Positions 8,409 to 16,797 are shown, counted from the stretch's first letter. The stretch: 64,000 bases of DNA from Streptomyces sp. NA04227 (GCF_013364195.1 NZ_CP054918.1:4639001-4703000), one strand, 5' to 3'. The notes: generated by a model not told the origin, from the letters alone. Numbers and translations are program-made.

Positions 8409-9359
8409 TCACCCTTCGGCCGCCGCCCCCTCGTCCTCCCACGGCCCTCCCGTGACCCGCACCTTCCCCCGCAACTCCGCATACGCCTCCGCGTCGAACT
8501 CCCCCGCCACCGGCGCCAGTACCGTCGCCGCCGACAGCGCCACCGCCCGTACCAGCCGTTCCGGCCAGTCCAGGCCCTCGACCAGGCCGGAGAGCAGGCC
8601 GGCCACGGCGGAGTCGCCCGCGCCGGTGGGGTTGCCCTTCACGCGTTCGGGCGGGGTGGCGCGCCAGTTGCCCTCGTGGGTGACCGCGTGCACGCCGTCG
8701 GCGCCGAGGGAGGCGATGACCGCGTGGGCGCCGCGGCGGCGGGCGTCGCGGATGGCCTCGGCGGGCTCGTGGGAGCCGGTGAGTTCGGCGAGTTCCTCGG
8801 AGTTGGGCTTGATGATGTCGGGGCGGGCGGCGATCGCGCGGCGCAGGGGCTCGCCGCTGGTGTCGAGGAGTACGGGGACCGAGGCGTTGCGGGCCGCACG
8901 GACCAGGTACGCGTAGGCGTTGACCGGGACGCCGGGCGGGAGGCTGCCGCACAGGGCCACCGCCGAGCAGGACGGCAGCAGTCGCTCGTAGGCCTCGGTG
9001 AAGTCGGACCACTCGGCGGGGGTGACCACCGGGCCGGGCTCGTTGAGCTGGGTGGTGTCGCCGGTGGCCGCGTCGACGACGGCGATGGTGCGGCGGGTGG
9101 CGCCGGAGACGGGGACCAGTGCGTCGGTCAGGCCCTCGGTGCCGTCGAGCTGCTCGCGCAGGGACTGGCCGGTGGTGCCGCCGACGAGTCCGGTGACGGT
9201 GACCTCGTGGCCGAGTGCGGCGAGCACCCGGGCCACGTTCAGGCCCTTGCCGCCCGGCCGTTCGACGACCTCGCGGACGCGGTGTGAGCCGTGCGGAGTC
9301 AGCGACGGTACGTGGTAGGTGATGTCGAGCGCGGTGTTCGGTGTGACCGTGAGGATCAC
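8409..9359 (-). CDS. PfkB family sugar kinase (1-phosphofructokinase/tagatose-6-phosphate kinase type)
   Basis: About 316 residues of the ribokinase/PfkB fold. It starts VILTVTPNTALDITYHV and has the ERPGGKGLNVARVLAALG signature and the C-terminal GNPTGAGDSAVAGLL motif with the catalytic Asp. These features are those of the hexose-phosphate kinase subgroup, giving a bisphosphorylated sugar from a phosphosugar. Placement downstream of nagA-nagK on the same strand suggests amino-sugar or GalNAc catabolism, but specificity cannot be read. GTG 9359 follows GGAGACTCC; the frame runs to 9503 without better support. Confidence 0.85.
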   Translation of the reverse strand: MILTVTPNTALDITYHVPSLTPHGSHRVREVVERPGGKGLNVARVLAALGHEVTVTGLVGGTTGQSLREQLDGTEGLTDALVPVSGATRRTIAVVDAATGDTTQLNEPGPVVTPAEWSDFTEAYERLLPSCSAVALCGSLPPGVPVNAYAYLVRAARNASVPVLLDTSGEPLRRAIAARPDIIKPNSEELAELTGSHEPAEAIRDARRRGAHAVIASLGADGVHAVTHEGNWRATPPERVKGNPTGAGDSAVAGLLSGLVEGLDWPERLVRAVALSAATVLAPVAGEFDAEAYAELRGKVRVTGGPWEDEGAAAEG

Positions 9360-9655
9360 CGGAGTCTCCCCCAAAGCGTGGCGGCTGCCCTGTCGGAGCC
9401 GGGTCGTGGCTCCCGGCCGGGAACCAGTCGCACCGCCCCGCCCGGGCCCCTGGATCATGTCAAAGTCGCGGCGTCCGGCCCAGCCCTTGGGGCCGGGCGG
9501 CACCGCGTGGCGGCAGGTGTCCGTGGGCCGGGACCCGAGACGTCTGCCGGGTGTGTTCGCCGGGCGCCACGCCTTTGTGCGCCGGTGCTCATGTCGGTGT
9601 GCGGCCCGGTGCCCCGCACATCAGCTCAGCCGAGTTCCGGCTCCCGGGCGTCGAA

Positions 9656-10825
9656 CTACCGTTCCCCTGCGTCGAGTTCGGGCTCCCGCACCCACTCGCC
9701 CTTGCGCATCACTCCGCGCAGCGCGAACCCGGCGTCCAGGACGAGCAGGTCGGCGTCCTTGCCCGGTTCCAGGGAGCCCACCCGGTCGTCGATCCCGAGC
9801 AGCGCGGCCGGGTTGGCCGACAGGGCCCGTACAACGGACTCGACGGGCAGGCCGTCCACCGTGACCGCGCGGTGGAAGGCGCGGTCCAGGGTCAGAGTGG
9901 AGCCCGCGATGGAGTCGCCCTCGGCGAGGCGTGCCACGCCGCCCTGGACCACGACCTCCAGGGGGCCGAGCCGGTAGGTGCCGTCGCCGAAACCGGCCGC
10001 GTCCATGGCGTCGGTGATGAAGGCGACCCGGCCGTCACCGGCGGAGCGGAAGGCGAGCCGGAGCGCGGCGGGGTGCAGGTGGACGCCGTCGTTGATCAGC
10101 TCGACGGTGACCCGCTCGTCCTCCAGGAGCGCGGCGACCGGTCCCGGCGCGCGGTGGGCGAGCGTCGGCATCGCGTTGAACAGGTGGGTGGCCACGGTCG
10201 CGCCCGCGTCGATGGCGGCCACGGTCTGCTCGTAGGTGGCGTCGGTGTGTCCGACGGCGGCGATCACGCCCTGGTCCACGAGCAGCCGTACGGAGTCCAG
10301 GCCGCCCGGGAGTTCGGTGGCCAGGGTGAGCATGCGGGCCCGGCCGCGGGCGGCGTCGACCAGCTTGCGGACCTCGGCCGGGTCGGGCGCGCGCAGCAAC
10401 TGCTCGGCGTGGGCGCCCTTGCGGCAGGGTGAGATGAACGGGCCCTCGAAGTGGATACCGGCGATGTCGCCCTGCTCGGCCAGCTCCGCCAGGAGCCCGG
10501 CCTGCCGCATGAGGACGTCCATGTCGCCGGTGACGGTGGAGGCGACGGTCGTGGTGGTGCCGTGCAGGCGGTGGGTCTGTACGCCGCGCAGGATCTCCTC
10601 GGCGTCCCCGGCGGTGAACGAGGCGCCGCCGCCGCCATGGTTGTGCAGGTCGACGAAGCCGGGCACCAGCCAGTGCCCGGTCAGGTCGAGCACGCGCGCG
10701 TCCGGGCCGCTTCCGGCCGAGGGCTCCGCGATCCTGCCGCCCGCCACGACGACGCGGCCGTCGTGGACGGTGCCCGTGGGCAGGACGACGTGGGCACCGG
10801 TGAGCACCAGCTGTTCGGCGGCCAT
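9656..10825 (-). CDS. nagA: N-acetylglucosamine-6-phosphate deacetylase
   Basis: A 389-residue amidohydrolase. Metal and substrate motifs are visible: PGFVDLHNHGGGG, HFEGPFISPCRKGAH, AVGHTDATYEQT, THLFNAM and ITDAMDAAG. It converts GlcNAc-6-phosphate to glucosamine-6-phosphate and acetate. DLHNHG shows that the first metal-binding His pair is retained. Its ATG overlaps the stop of the ROK kinase by one base (TGATG), so the two are translationally coupled. A DasR-type site before the kinase would control both. In streptomycetes this pair feeds chitin-derived GlcNAc into glycolysis and sets the level of the DasR effector. Confidence 0.95.
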   Translation of the reverse strand: MAAEQLVLTGAHVVLPTGTVHDGRVVVAGGRIAEPSAGSGPDARVLDLTGHWLVPGFVDLHNHGGGGASFTAGDAEEILRGVQTHRLHGTTTTVASTVTGDMDVLMRQAGLLAELAEQGDIAGIHFEGPFISPCRKGAHAEQLLRAPDPAEVRKLVDAARGRARMLTLATELPGGLDSVRLLVDQGVIAAVGHTDATYEQTVAAIDAGATVATHLFNAMPTLAHRAPGPVAALLEDERVTVELINDGVHLHPAALRLAFRSAGDGRVAFITDAMDAAGFGDGTYRLGPLEVVVQGGVARLAEGDSIAGSTLTLDRAFHRAVTVDGLPVESVVRALSANPAALLGIDDRVGSLEPGKDADLLVLDAGFALRGVMRKGEWVREPELDAGER

Positions 10826-11793
10826 CAGGCGGTTACCTCCGTGGAGTCGGGTGTGGTGGCGCCGTGGCCGGGCGCCTCGGCGAGCAGGTCCCAGGCGAGG
10901 AGTCCGGCGCCCAGCGCACCGGCGCGGTCGCCGAGGGCCGCGGGCACCAGGTCGGGCATCCGCTCGAAGGTGACGCGGCTGTTGAGCGCGGAGCGCAGCG
11001 GGCCGAACAGGGTCTCGCCCGCCTGGGCAAGGCCGCCGCCGATGATCAGGGTGCTCGGGTCGAGCAGGGTGAGCGCGGTGAGCAGCCCGTCGGCGAGCGC
11101 GTCGACGGCCTCCTGCCAGACGGCGAGCGCCCGCGGGTCGCCGCCGTCGACGGCCTTGGCGCAGTCCGCCGCGTCCGCGTCCGGCCGGTCCGAGGCGCGC
11201 GCCCAGGCGGCGCTCACGGCGGAGGCGGAGGCGAGCCGCTCCAGGCAGCCGCGGCGTCCGCAGCCGCAGACGGGGCCCTCGGGGCGCACGACGATATGGC
11301 CGATCTCGCCCGCGTATCCGTGCGCGCCCGGCTCGATCCGGCCGCCGATCCCGATGGCGCCCGCGATCCCGGTGCCGAGCGGCACGAACAGGAAGCGGTC
11401 CGCGCCCCGGCCCGCGCCGACCCGGCCCTCGGCCAGGCCGCCGGAGCGTACGTCGTGGCCGAGCGCCACCGGCACTCCGTCCAGACGGCGGCTGAGCAGC
11501 TCGCGCAGCGGCAGATCGCGCCAGCCGAGGTTCGCCGCGTACACGGCGATCCCGCGCTCGGCGTCGATGATGCCCGGCACGGCCACCCCGGCGGCCACCG
11601 CGGACCGGCCGAACCTCTCCTCGCCGAGCGCGCGCAGGTCGGCGGCGAAGTCGAGGATCGACTCGACGACGGCCTGGGCGCCGCGCTCGCGTCCAGTGTC
11701 CCGGCGCGCGGAATGCAGCAGCGCGCCGTCCGCCCCGACCAGGGCGGCCTTCATACCGGTGCCGCCCACATCGAGGGCGATGACGTGTTCCAC
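10825..11793 (-). CDS. nagK: ROK family kinase, probable N-acetylglucosamine kinase
   Basis: About 322 residues with the ROK signatures: IALDVGGTGMKAALV (phosphate loop), GIAGAIGIGGRI, EIGHIVVRPEGP and the zinc motif CGCGRRGCLE. It should phosphorylate GlcNAc, supplying nagA, which overlaps its stop codon. The start is uncertain: GTG 11793 gives the family N-terminus (VEHVIALDVG), while an in-frame GTG lies at 11814. A DasR-responsive element sits at 11820-11835 just upstream, close enough that the promoter and operator must overlap. Confidence 0.9.
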   Translation of the reverse strand: MEHVIALDVGGTGMKAALVGADGALLHSARRDTGRERGAQAVVESILDFAADLRALGEERFGRSAVAAGVAVPGIIDAERGIAVYAANLGWRDLPLRELLSRRLDGVPVALGHDVRSGGLAEGRVGAGRGADRFLFVPLGTGIAGAIGIGGRIEPGAHGYAGEIGHIVVRPEGPVCGCGRRGCLERLASASAVSAAWARASDRPDADAADCAKAVDGGDPRALAVWQEAVDALADGLLTALTLLDPSTLIIGGGLAQAGETLFGPLRSALNSRVTFERMPDLVPAALGDRAGALGAGLLAWDLLAEAPGHGATTPDSTEVTA

Positions 11794-11819
11794 GGGGACA
11801 GTCTCGCCTCTCACTCGCG

Positions 11820-11835
11820 AGAGGTCTAGTCCACC
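11820..11835. promoter_or_regulatory. DasR-responsive element (dre) of nagK-nagA
   Basis: AGAGGTCTAGTCCACC matches the dre consensus ACTGGTCTAGACCAGT at 11 of 16 positions, including the GGTCTAG core. It lies directly before the ROK kinase. GlcNAc-6-phosphate or GlcN-6-phosphate is expected to release DasR. Confidence 0.75.
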
Positions 11836-11935
11836 TACGCGGAGCGTCTTCTCAATACAAGGGCGCGTACGTAGAGGTCCTGTGCGCACGGGAGCGTACG
11901 GGAGCGGGCGGCGGCGCCCCGGTCACGGCCCCGTT

Positions 11936-12253
11936 TCAGCGCTCGGCGCGCCGATTCTCGCGCACTCTGCGCAGCCGGTTCACGGTGACCGGATCGTGTG
12001 CGAGCGCGAGGGTGTCGTCGAGCAGCGCGTTGAGCAACTGGTAGTAGCGGACCGGCGCGAGCCCCAACTCCTCGCGTATGGCACGTTCCTTGGCCCCCGG
12101 CGCGGGCCAGTTCCGCCGCTCCAGGGCGAGTACGGCTCGTTCGCGGGCGGAGAGTTCGGTACGGGGCGGGGGCGTGGAGCTGTACGGGGACGACGGGGGC
12201 GCGGGGGGTTGCCGTCCCGCGTCCTCGTTCGTGTCCCGTTCGTCCGCCGCCAT
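11936..12253 (-). CDS. DUF3263 small protein
   Basis: About 105 residues: a Pro/Ser-rich N-terminal third and a conserved basic helical region containing LSARERAVLALERRNWPAPGAK, IREELGLAPVRYYQLLN and a C-terminal LRRVRENRRAER. This is the DUF3263 family, which resembles a helix-turn-helix fold and may bind DNA, though function is unproven. The ATG at 12253 is chosen because the upstream frame runs into the neighbouring CBS gene. It is on the same strand as that gene, about 80 bp downstream. Confidence 0.82.
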   Translation of the reverse strand: MAADERDTNEDAGRQPPAPPSSPYSSTPPPRTELSARERAVLALERRNWPAPGAKERAIREELGLAPVRYYQLLNALLDDTLALAHDPVTVNRLRRVRENRRAER

Positions 12254-12336
12254 GTTCCGAACGGTAGCGGGCGGCGGTGACACCCGGCACTGTCCGGCAG
12301 GGTGGTGCCGGGTGCCCGCGGAGTGTGTGGGCGGCG

Positions 12337-12759
12337 TCAGGCCGTCGCGTACACGTCCTTGGCGAAGTGGGCGATCTGCTCGTCGGTGAGGTTCTTGGCG
12401 AGGTCGGCCTCGCTGATCATGCCGACCAGCCGGTGGCCGCCCTTCACGTCGATCACCGGGAGCCGCTTGATGTGGTTGCTCTCCATCTTCTCCAGAACCT
12501 CGGAGGCGTCGGCCGTCGCGTCCACCCAGTGCAGTTCGCCGCCCAGCGACCCGGCCTGCACGCTCGCGGGGTCCACGCCGTCGGCGCAGCAGTTGACCAC
12601 GATGTCCCGGTCGGTGATCAGGCCCTTGAGCCGGTTGTTGTCGCCGCAGATCGGGACGCATCCCACGCCCAGGTCCCGCATCATCCGGGCCGCGTCCTGG
12701 AGCGATTCATGGGCGCCCACGCACTGCACACCACTGCTCATGATGTCTCGGGCTCGCAT
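12337..12759 (-). CDS. CBS-pair domain protein
   Basis: A 140-residue protein made of two CBS motifs: first ARDIMSSGVQCVGAHESLQDA with LKGLITDRDIV, second WVDATADASEVLEKM with LVGMISEADLAKNL. Stand-alone CBS pairs bind adenine nucleotides and report energy or redox state; actinobacterial copies of this type are often linked to dormancy or hypoxia, which is only an analogy here. ATG 12759 follows GGGGAGGAAAC, an excellent ribosome binding site. It is divergent from otsB across 120 bp. Confidence 0.87.
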   Translation of the reverse strand: MRARDIMSSGVQCVGAHESLQDAARMMRDLGVGCVPICGDNNRLKGLITDRDIVVNCCADGVDPASVQAGSLGGELHWVDATADASEVLEKMESNHIKRLPVIDVKGGHRLVGMISEADLAKNLTDEQIAHFAKDVYATA

Positions 12760-12879
12760 GTTTCCTCCCCTCTGAGGGCTTCGAGGGGCTGGCTGCCCCC
12801 GCTTTCGATGACACCACGATCGGCGGCCCGTCGCGTCCCGGGACGGGTGAGGGCCGCCCCGGCTGGATAGTGTCCGGGC

Positions 12880-13737
12880 ATGGGCAGCCAACAGGACCTC
12901 TTGCCGACTCCGGCAACCGCCGCCGGACGTGACGCTCTCGACGCCATCCTCGCCCGCCCGGCCCGGGCGCTGATCGCCCTCGACTTCGACGGAACCCTCG
13001 CCCCGATCGTCCCCGACCCGGAACAGGCACGCGCCCACCCCGAGGCCGTGCCCGCCCTCGCCGTCCTCGCCCCGCTGGTCCACCGGATCGCCGTGATCAC
13101 CGGACGCCCCGCGGACGTCGCGGTCCGCTACGGCGGCTTCTCCGGCGCCGAGGGCCTGGAACACCTGGTGGTCCTCGGCCACTACGGCGCCGAGCGCTGG
13201 GACGCCGTCACCCGCAGCGTCGAGGCCCCGCCCGTGGATCCGGGCGTCGCGGCGGCGCGCGAGGAACTCCCCACACTGCTCGACGAGTTGGGTGTCGGCG
13301 AGAGCAACGGCACCTGGATCGAGGAGAAAGGGCGCGCGGTGGCCGTGCACACGCGCCGGGCTAGTGATCCGCAGGCGGCCTTCGACACCCTGCGCGAGCC
13401 GCTCGGCGCGCTCGCCGAGCGGCACGGCCTGGTCCTCGAACCCGGCCGTCTCGTACTGGAGTTGCGCCCGGCGGGCATGGACAAGGGCGTCGCCCTGCGT
13501 GAGTACGTACGCGAGACCGACGTGGCCGCCGTCCTCTTCGCGGGCGACGACCTGGGCGACCTCGCCGCCTTCGAAGCGGTCGAAGAGCTGCGCACACAGG
13601 GGGTGTTCGGCCTCCTGGTGTGCAGCGGAAGCAGCGAGGTGCCCCAACTCGCGGAGCGCGCCGACGTGGTGGTGGACGGGCCGCAGGGTGTGGTCGCCCT
13701 GCTGAGGGCGATCGCGGAGGCGGCCGAGCTGAGGTGA
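12880..13737 (+). CDS. otsB: Trehalose-6-phosphate phosphatase
   Basis: A 285-residue HAD phosphatase. The nucleophile motif is LIALDFDGTLAPIV, the middle motif VITGRPADV, and the C-terminal acidic motif FAGDDLGDLAAFE. EPGRLVLELRPAGMDKGVAL is the typical trehalose-phosphatase substrate loop and Lys. It dephosphorylates trehalose-6-phosphate made by OtsA, encoded 4 kb away on the other strand. In between lie an ECF41 sigma unit and two unknown genes, so otsA and otsB are not an operon here. Confidence 0.93.
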   Translation: MGSQQDLLPTPATAAGRDALDAILARPARALIALDFDGTLAPIVPDPEQARAHPEAVPALAVLAPLVHRIAVITGRPADVAVRYGGFSGAEGLEHLVVLGHYGAERWDAVTRSVEAPPVDPGVAAAREELPTLLDELGVGESNGTWIEEKGRAVAVHTRRASDPQAAFDTLREPLGALAERHGLVLEPGRLVLELRPAGMDKGVALREYVRETDVAAVLFAGDDLGDLAAFEAVEELRTQGVFGLLVCSGSSEVPQLAERADVVVDGPQGVVALLRAIAEAAELR

Positions 13738-13806
13738 GCCGGTGATCCGGTGAGCCGAGGGGCGACGCCGGAGCAGGCGGCGGGCCCCCCGCTGTCCCGG
13801 CCTCCG

Positions 13807-14715
13807 CTAATCGGCCTCCGTGGGATCCGCCTGCGGTGCCTCCGGTGCCTGCGGCAGGTCCATCGTCGCGAGCCGCCCGGGGTCGGCGACGCCCGCCATC
13901 TCGACGATCCGCCCGTCGGCCACGGTGAAGGCCATGAGGCCCATCGGCGTTCCGTCCGCGCCGTAGGACGCGATTCCGGGCAGTCCGTCGATGAGGACCA
14001 GGCGCTGGCGGGCCAGCTGGGAGTAGATCCGGGCACCGGAGGCGACCGCGGTGGCGCCGAGGGTGACGACCTGTCCGTCGGCGCCGTCGACGGTCAGGCG
14101 CACCTCGGGGTCGAGCACCCGCAGCAGTCCGTCGAAGTCGCCGCCGCGCGCCGCGGCCAGGAAGGCCCGGACCACCTCGCGCTGTTCGTGCACGGCGGCC
14201 TGCGGACGTTCGGTCGCCCGGACCTTCCGGCGGGCGCGGCTGGCGAGCATCTTGGTGGCGTCGGTGGACTTGCCGAGGATGCGGCCGATCTCGTTGAACG
14301 GGACCGCGAACAGGTCGTGCAGGACGAACGCGAGGCGCTCGCTCGGCTTGAGCGACTCCAGGACGACCAGGAGGGCGATCCCCACCGAGTCGGCGAGTTC
14401 GGCGTCGGCGTCCGGCGTGGGGCTGTCGTCGGCGGTCACCACGAGTTCGTTCAGTCCTTCGTCGTAGGACGCCTCGGGGTGGGACTGGCGCGAACGCAGG
14501 ATGTCGAGGCTGATCCGGCCCACCACCGTGGTCAGCCAGCCCGCCAGGTTGTCGATGCTCGCCGCGTCCTGGCGGGCCAGCCGCAGCCAGGCCTCCTGGA
14601 CCGCGTCCTCGGCGTCCGCGTGCGAGCCGAGCATGCGGTACGCCACCGCGCGCAGCCGCCCGCGCTGGGCCTCGAACGCCTCCGCCACCGGGTCTTTCGG
14701 GCTGGGGTCGGACAT
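13807..14715 (-). CDS. ECF41-type RNA polymerase sigma factor with SnoaL-like C-terminal domain
   Basis: 302 residues. Sigma region 2 includes RAVAYRMLGSHADAEDAVQE and region 4 includes LLVVLESLKPSERLAFVLHD with the ARRKVRATER helix. A C-terminal NTF2/SnoaL-like extension of about 110 residues follows (FLAAARGGDFDGLLRVLDPE), with the DGLPG and ADPGRL segments that correspond to the conserved ECF41 motifs. In ECF41 proteins this extension replaces an anti-sigma factor and tunes activity in cis. The divergent neighbour is an AhpD/CMD protein, the classic ECF41 partner. Candidate autoregulated promoters for both genes lie between them. Confidence 0.92.
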   Translation of the reverse strand: MSDPSPKDPVAEAFEAQRGRLRAVAYRMLGSHADAEDAVQEAWLRLARQDAASIDNLAGWLTTVVGRISLDILRSRQSHPEASYDEGLNELVVTADDSPTPDADAELADSVGIALLVVLESLKPSERLAFVLHDLFAVPFNEIGRILGKSTDATKMLASRARRKVRATERPQAAVHEQREVVRAFLAAARGGDFDGLLRVLDPEVRLTVDGADGQVVTLGATAVASGARIYSQLARQRLVLIDGLPGIASYGADGTPMGLMAFTVADGRIVEMAGVADPGRLATMDLPQAPEAPQADPTEAD

Positions 14716-14717
14716 GT

Positions 14718-14744
14718 TGTTACCTTCCTCGGTTCCGCTCCGTC
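14718..14744 (+). promoter_or_regulatory. Candidate ECF41 promoter for the AhpD-like gene
   Basis: TGTTACC (14718-14724), a 16-base spacer, then CGTC (14741-14744). The spacing and the CGTC box match the ECF41 pattern I recall (TGTCACA, about 16, CGTC). Transcription should begin near 14751, before the gene at 14798. Confidence 0.6.
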
Positions 14745-14753
14745 ATGGGTGAT

Positions 14754-14780
14754 GACGTGCCCCGACAGGCACAGGTAACC
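14754..14780 (-). promoter_or_regulatory. Candidate ECF41 autoregulatory promoter for the sigma gene
   Basis: Read on the minus strand: GGTTACC (14780-14774), a 16-base spacer, then CGTC (14757-14754). It shares GTTACC-N16-CGTC exactly with the rightward promoter. The two point at each other with -10 boxes only about 10 bp apart, so occupancy should be mutually exclusive. Confidence 0.6.
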
Positions 14781-14797
14781 GATGAGGAGAACGCGTC

Positions 14798-15247
14798 ATG
14801 GAAGCACGCATGAAGAGCCCGGTGACCCCCGACGTGGCCACCGCGATCCAGTACCTCACCAAGGCGATCGAGGCGGGCGGCGCCGACGGCCCGCTGCTCG
14901 AACTGGTCCACCTCCGCGTCAGCCAGATCAACGGCTGCGGCCCGTGTGTGTACGGGGGGATAGCCTCCGCGAAGAAGCACGGCGAGAGTGACGAGCGGCT
15001 GCACGGAGTGGCCGCGTGGCGCGAGACGCCGCTGTTCAGCGAGGAGGAGCGGGCCGCGCTCGCGCTGGCCGAGGCCGCCACCCGGATCCAGGACGGCGCG
15101 CCCGGCGTGTCCGACGCGATCTGGGACGCCGCCGCCGACCACTTCGACGAGAAGCAGCTGAGTTCGATCACTCTGCTCATCGCGATGACCAATTTCTTCA
15201 ACCGGATCAACCACATCACCCGGGAACCGGCGGGCAAGACCTGGTGA
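14798..15247 (+). CDS. Carboxymuconolactone decarboxylase/AhpD-like alkylhydroperoxidase family protein
   Basis: 149 residues. The domain core LVHLRVSQINGCGPCVYGGIASAKKHG carries the CxxC redox pair with the nearby His, as in AhpD-type peroxidase partners; the rest (LALAEAATRI, LLIAMTNFFNRINH) is the usual helical CMD fold. It is the likely main target of the divergent ECF41 sigma factor. GAGGAG at 14784-14789 places the start at ATG 14798 rather than 14810. The true substrate is unknown, and redox or reactive-electrophile defence is the usual inference for this pairing. Confidence 0.9.
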   Translation: MEARMKSPVTPDVATAIQYLTKAIEAGGADGPLLELVHLRVSQINGCGPCVYGGIASAKKHGESDERLHGVAAWRETPLFSEEERAALALAEAATRIQDGAPGVSDAIWDAAADHFDEKQLSSITLLIAMTNFFNRINHITREPAGKTW

Positions 15248-15248
15248 A

Positions 15249-15302
15249 CGGGCGGCCGCGGGCCAACGGGCGGCCGCGGGCCAACGGGTGGCCGCGGGCC
15301 AA
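15249..15302 (+). repeat. Three 18-bp tandem repeats
   Basis: Unit CGGGCGGCCGCGGGCCAA occurs twice exactly and a third time with one change, starting two bases after the stop of the AhpD-like gene. It can form GC-rich secondary structure. Confidence 0.85.
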
Positions 15303-15444
15303 CCGGCACGGGGGGCGACAACTCGCTACGGGGTGTCGCTCCCGGTCGCCGGGGCCGGTCGGCTGGTCTCGGTCGGCGGGGCGGCCCGCCGGGACCGGGC
15401 CGACGGGACCGGCCACCGGTATCCGAGGCGCAGGTGGGTCAACT

Positions 15445-15461
15445 CCCTTACGTTGTAAGGG
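15445..15461. promoter_or_regulatory. Perfect 7+3+7 palindrome, probable TetR-type operator
   Basis: CCCTTACGTTGTAAGGG is perfect over both 7-base arms. The TTACnnnGTAA core is widely seen in TetR-family operators. It lies 184 bp before the secreted protein gene at 15645. The cognate regulator is not obvious; the TetR gene at 38664 has different candidate sites. Confidence 0.55.
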
Positions 15462-15644
15462 GTTTGGCGCCTCCCAGTAGGTAATTGAGCCGGTCTTCGA
15501 GCCGTTCTCGGCCAACCCCCACGGCTCGCCCCCTGTGAAATTCCCGTTTCTCTTGACCTGGCGTTCCGGCATGAGCAGGGTGCCGCGTGTTCCCCCGCAC
15601 TTCTCGTCTTCCTCTACCCCCCACCCCGAGAGGAACGCGCGCTC

Positions 15645-16661
15645 ATGACCCCTGCCGGAAATCCGGAGAGACCTGCCCGGCGCCGGTCCCCGGTGCTCGC
15701 CGCCGGGGCGGCCCTGCTGCTCGCCTGCTGCGGGCTCGCCGCCACCGGAGCCACCGGTGCCTCCGCCGCACCGGCCCCCGTGTCGCAACCCGTAAATGCC
15801 CCGTCGCATAGGGGAGTTGAGCCGCGAGCCGCCAACCTGTGCACCGCCGACGCCGCCGCTTCCGGTCGCCGGGTGCGGGGTGCGCTGCCGCGTGCCGAGG
15901 TGCACCGGCGGCTCGACGCGCAGGCCGAGCGGCACCGTACGGCGCGCGGACTGCCCGGCAAGGGCCCCATCGGCGCTCCCGGCGACGACAGCCGTGTGAA
16001 GGTGGACCTGCACCCCGCCCAGGGCACCGCCTTCAAGGAGTTCGACGGCAGCGACGGGGCCTGCGCCACCCAGTCCGTGTCCCGGGACGTCGAGGTCACC
16101 GAGGGCAGCACGACCATCTACACGCCGACCCTGTACCCGGCGGGCGGCTCCTGCGTCGAGCTGGTCACCGTCTACACCCAGGGCCGTGCCACCGTCTCGG
16201 CCTGGGACTGGTGCCGCTCGGTCACCTTCGAGGCCGCGGTGCCGATCGACGACGCCTTCCTCGGCACCTACACCGACGGTTCAACTGCCGCGTACACAGG
16301 GCGTGTTGTCCGTACCGACGCGGGCACCGGCACCTGGACCGCAGCCCTGTACAACCACACCACCGGCACCTGGGACGAGCTGTTCACCCAGTCCGGGCAG
16401 ACCCAGGGCCGTACCGACGGCTGGGACATCTACGAGCTGTACTCGACCACCGACCCGTCCGGTACCGCCTACTCCTGCCACGCCATGGCCGGGCTGACCT
16501 TCGAGTCGCACGACATCTCGGTACGTGTGGACGGGGGTTGGGCGGCGGCGAGTGAGCAGAACTCCGACACCCACTACGACCAGCCGGACAGCGCGTTCCA
16601 CTGCCCGGACCGTACGTACCAAATGGTCAGCGAGTACGACCACTGGAAGGCCGTCGGCTGA
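15645..16661 (+). CDS. Secreted protein of unknown function
   Basis: 338 residues with a clear signal peptide (twin-basic start, hydrophobic run LAAGAALLLACCGLAATG, cleavage near ASAAP). The mature part has an N-terminal basic linker, then a Cys-containing beta-rich region (GACATQSVS, GSCVELVTVYTQGRATVSAWDWC) and a second part with aromatic-rich strands (GTYTDGSTAAYTGRVVR, DGWDIYELYSTTDPSG, YSCHAMAGLTFE). Even-numbered Cys suggest disulfides. I do not recognise a family; the Trp-rich beta pattern would fit a carbohydrate- or surface-binding protein. GAGAGGAACG precedes the ATG. A strong hairpin follows. Confidence 0.75.
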   Translation: MTPAGNPERPARRRSPVLAAGAALLLACCGLAATGATGASAAPAPVSQPVNAPSHRGVEPRAANLCTADAAASGRRVRGALPRAEVHRRLDAQAERHRTARGLPGKGPIGAPGDDSRVKVDLHPAQGTAFKEFDGSDGACATQSVSRDVEVTEGSTTIYTPTLYPAGGSCVELVTVYTQGRATVSAWDWCRSVTFEAAVPIDDAFLGTYTDGSTAAYTGRVVRTDAGTGTWTAALYNHTTGTWDELFTQSGQTQGRTDGWDIYELYSTTDPSGTAYSCHAMAGLTFESHDISVRVDGGWAAASEQNSDTHYDQPDSAFHCPDRTYQMVSEYDHWKAVG

Positions 16662-16745
16662 TGGCGCCCGATCGCCCGAGGGGGACGCCCCGCAACGGCC
16701 CCTGAGGGAGGCCGTCGGCTGACTCCCCCGCAGCCCGACGGCCAC

Positions 16746-16797
16746 AGGCCCGTCCCGCCGCAGCTCGTCGCCGAGCGCCGGGGCGGGCCTCGTTTAT
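16746..16797 (+). terminator. Rho-independent-like terminator after the secreted protein gene
   Basis: AGGCCCGTCCCG pairs with CGGGGCGGGCCT around a structured loop, followed by CGTTTATT. It lies about 85 bp after the stop at 16661. Confidence 0.65.

Larger units (their letters stand above)
15248..15644. other. Gap with tandem repeat and palindromic operator
   Basis: No gene is seen. The left end holds a three-copy 18-bp repeat, the middle is GGCCGG-rich, and a 7+3+7 palindrome sits at 15445-15461. From about 15480 to 15640 the sequence is lower in GC and pyrimidine-rich, fitting a leader for the secreted protein at 15645. Confidence 0.6.

Noticed and set aside
15249..15302. CRISPR-like repeat
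   Set aside because: The three 18-bp units are directly contiguous with no spacers, so this is a simple tandem repeat.
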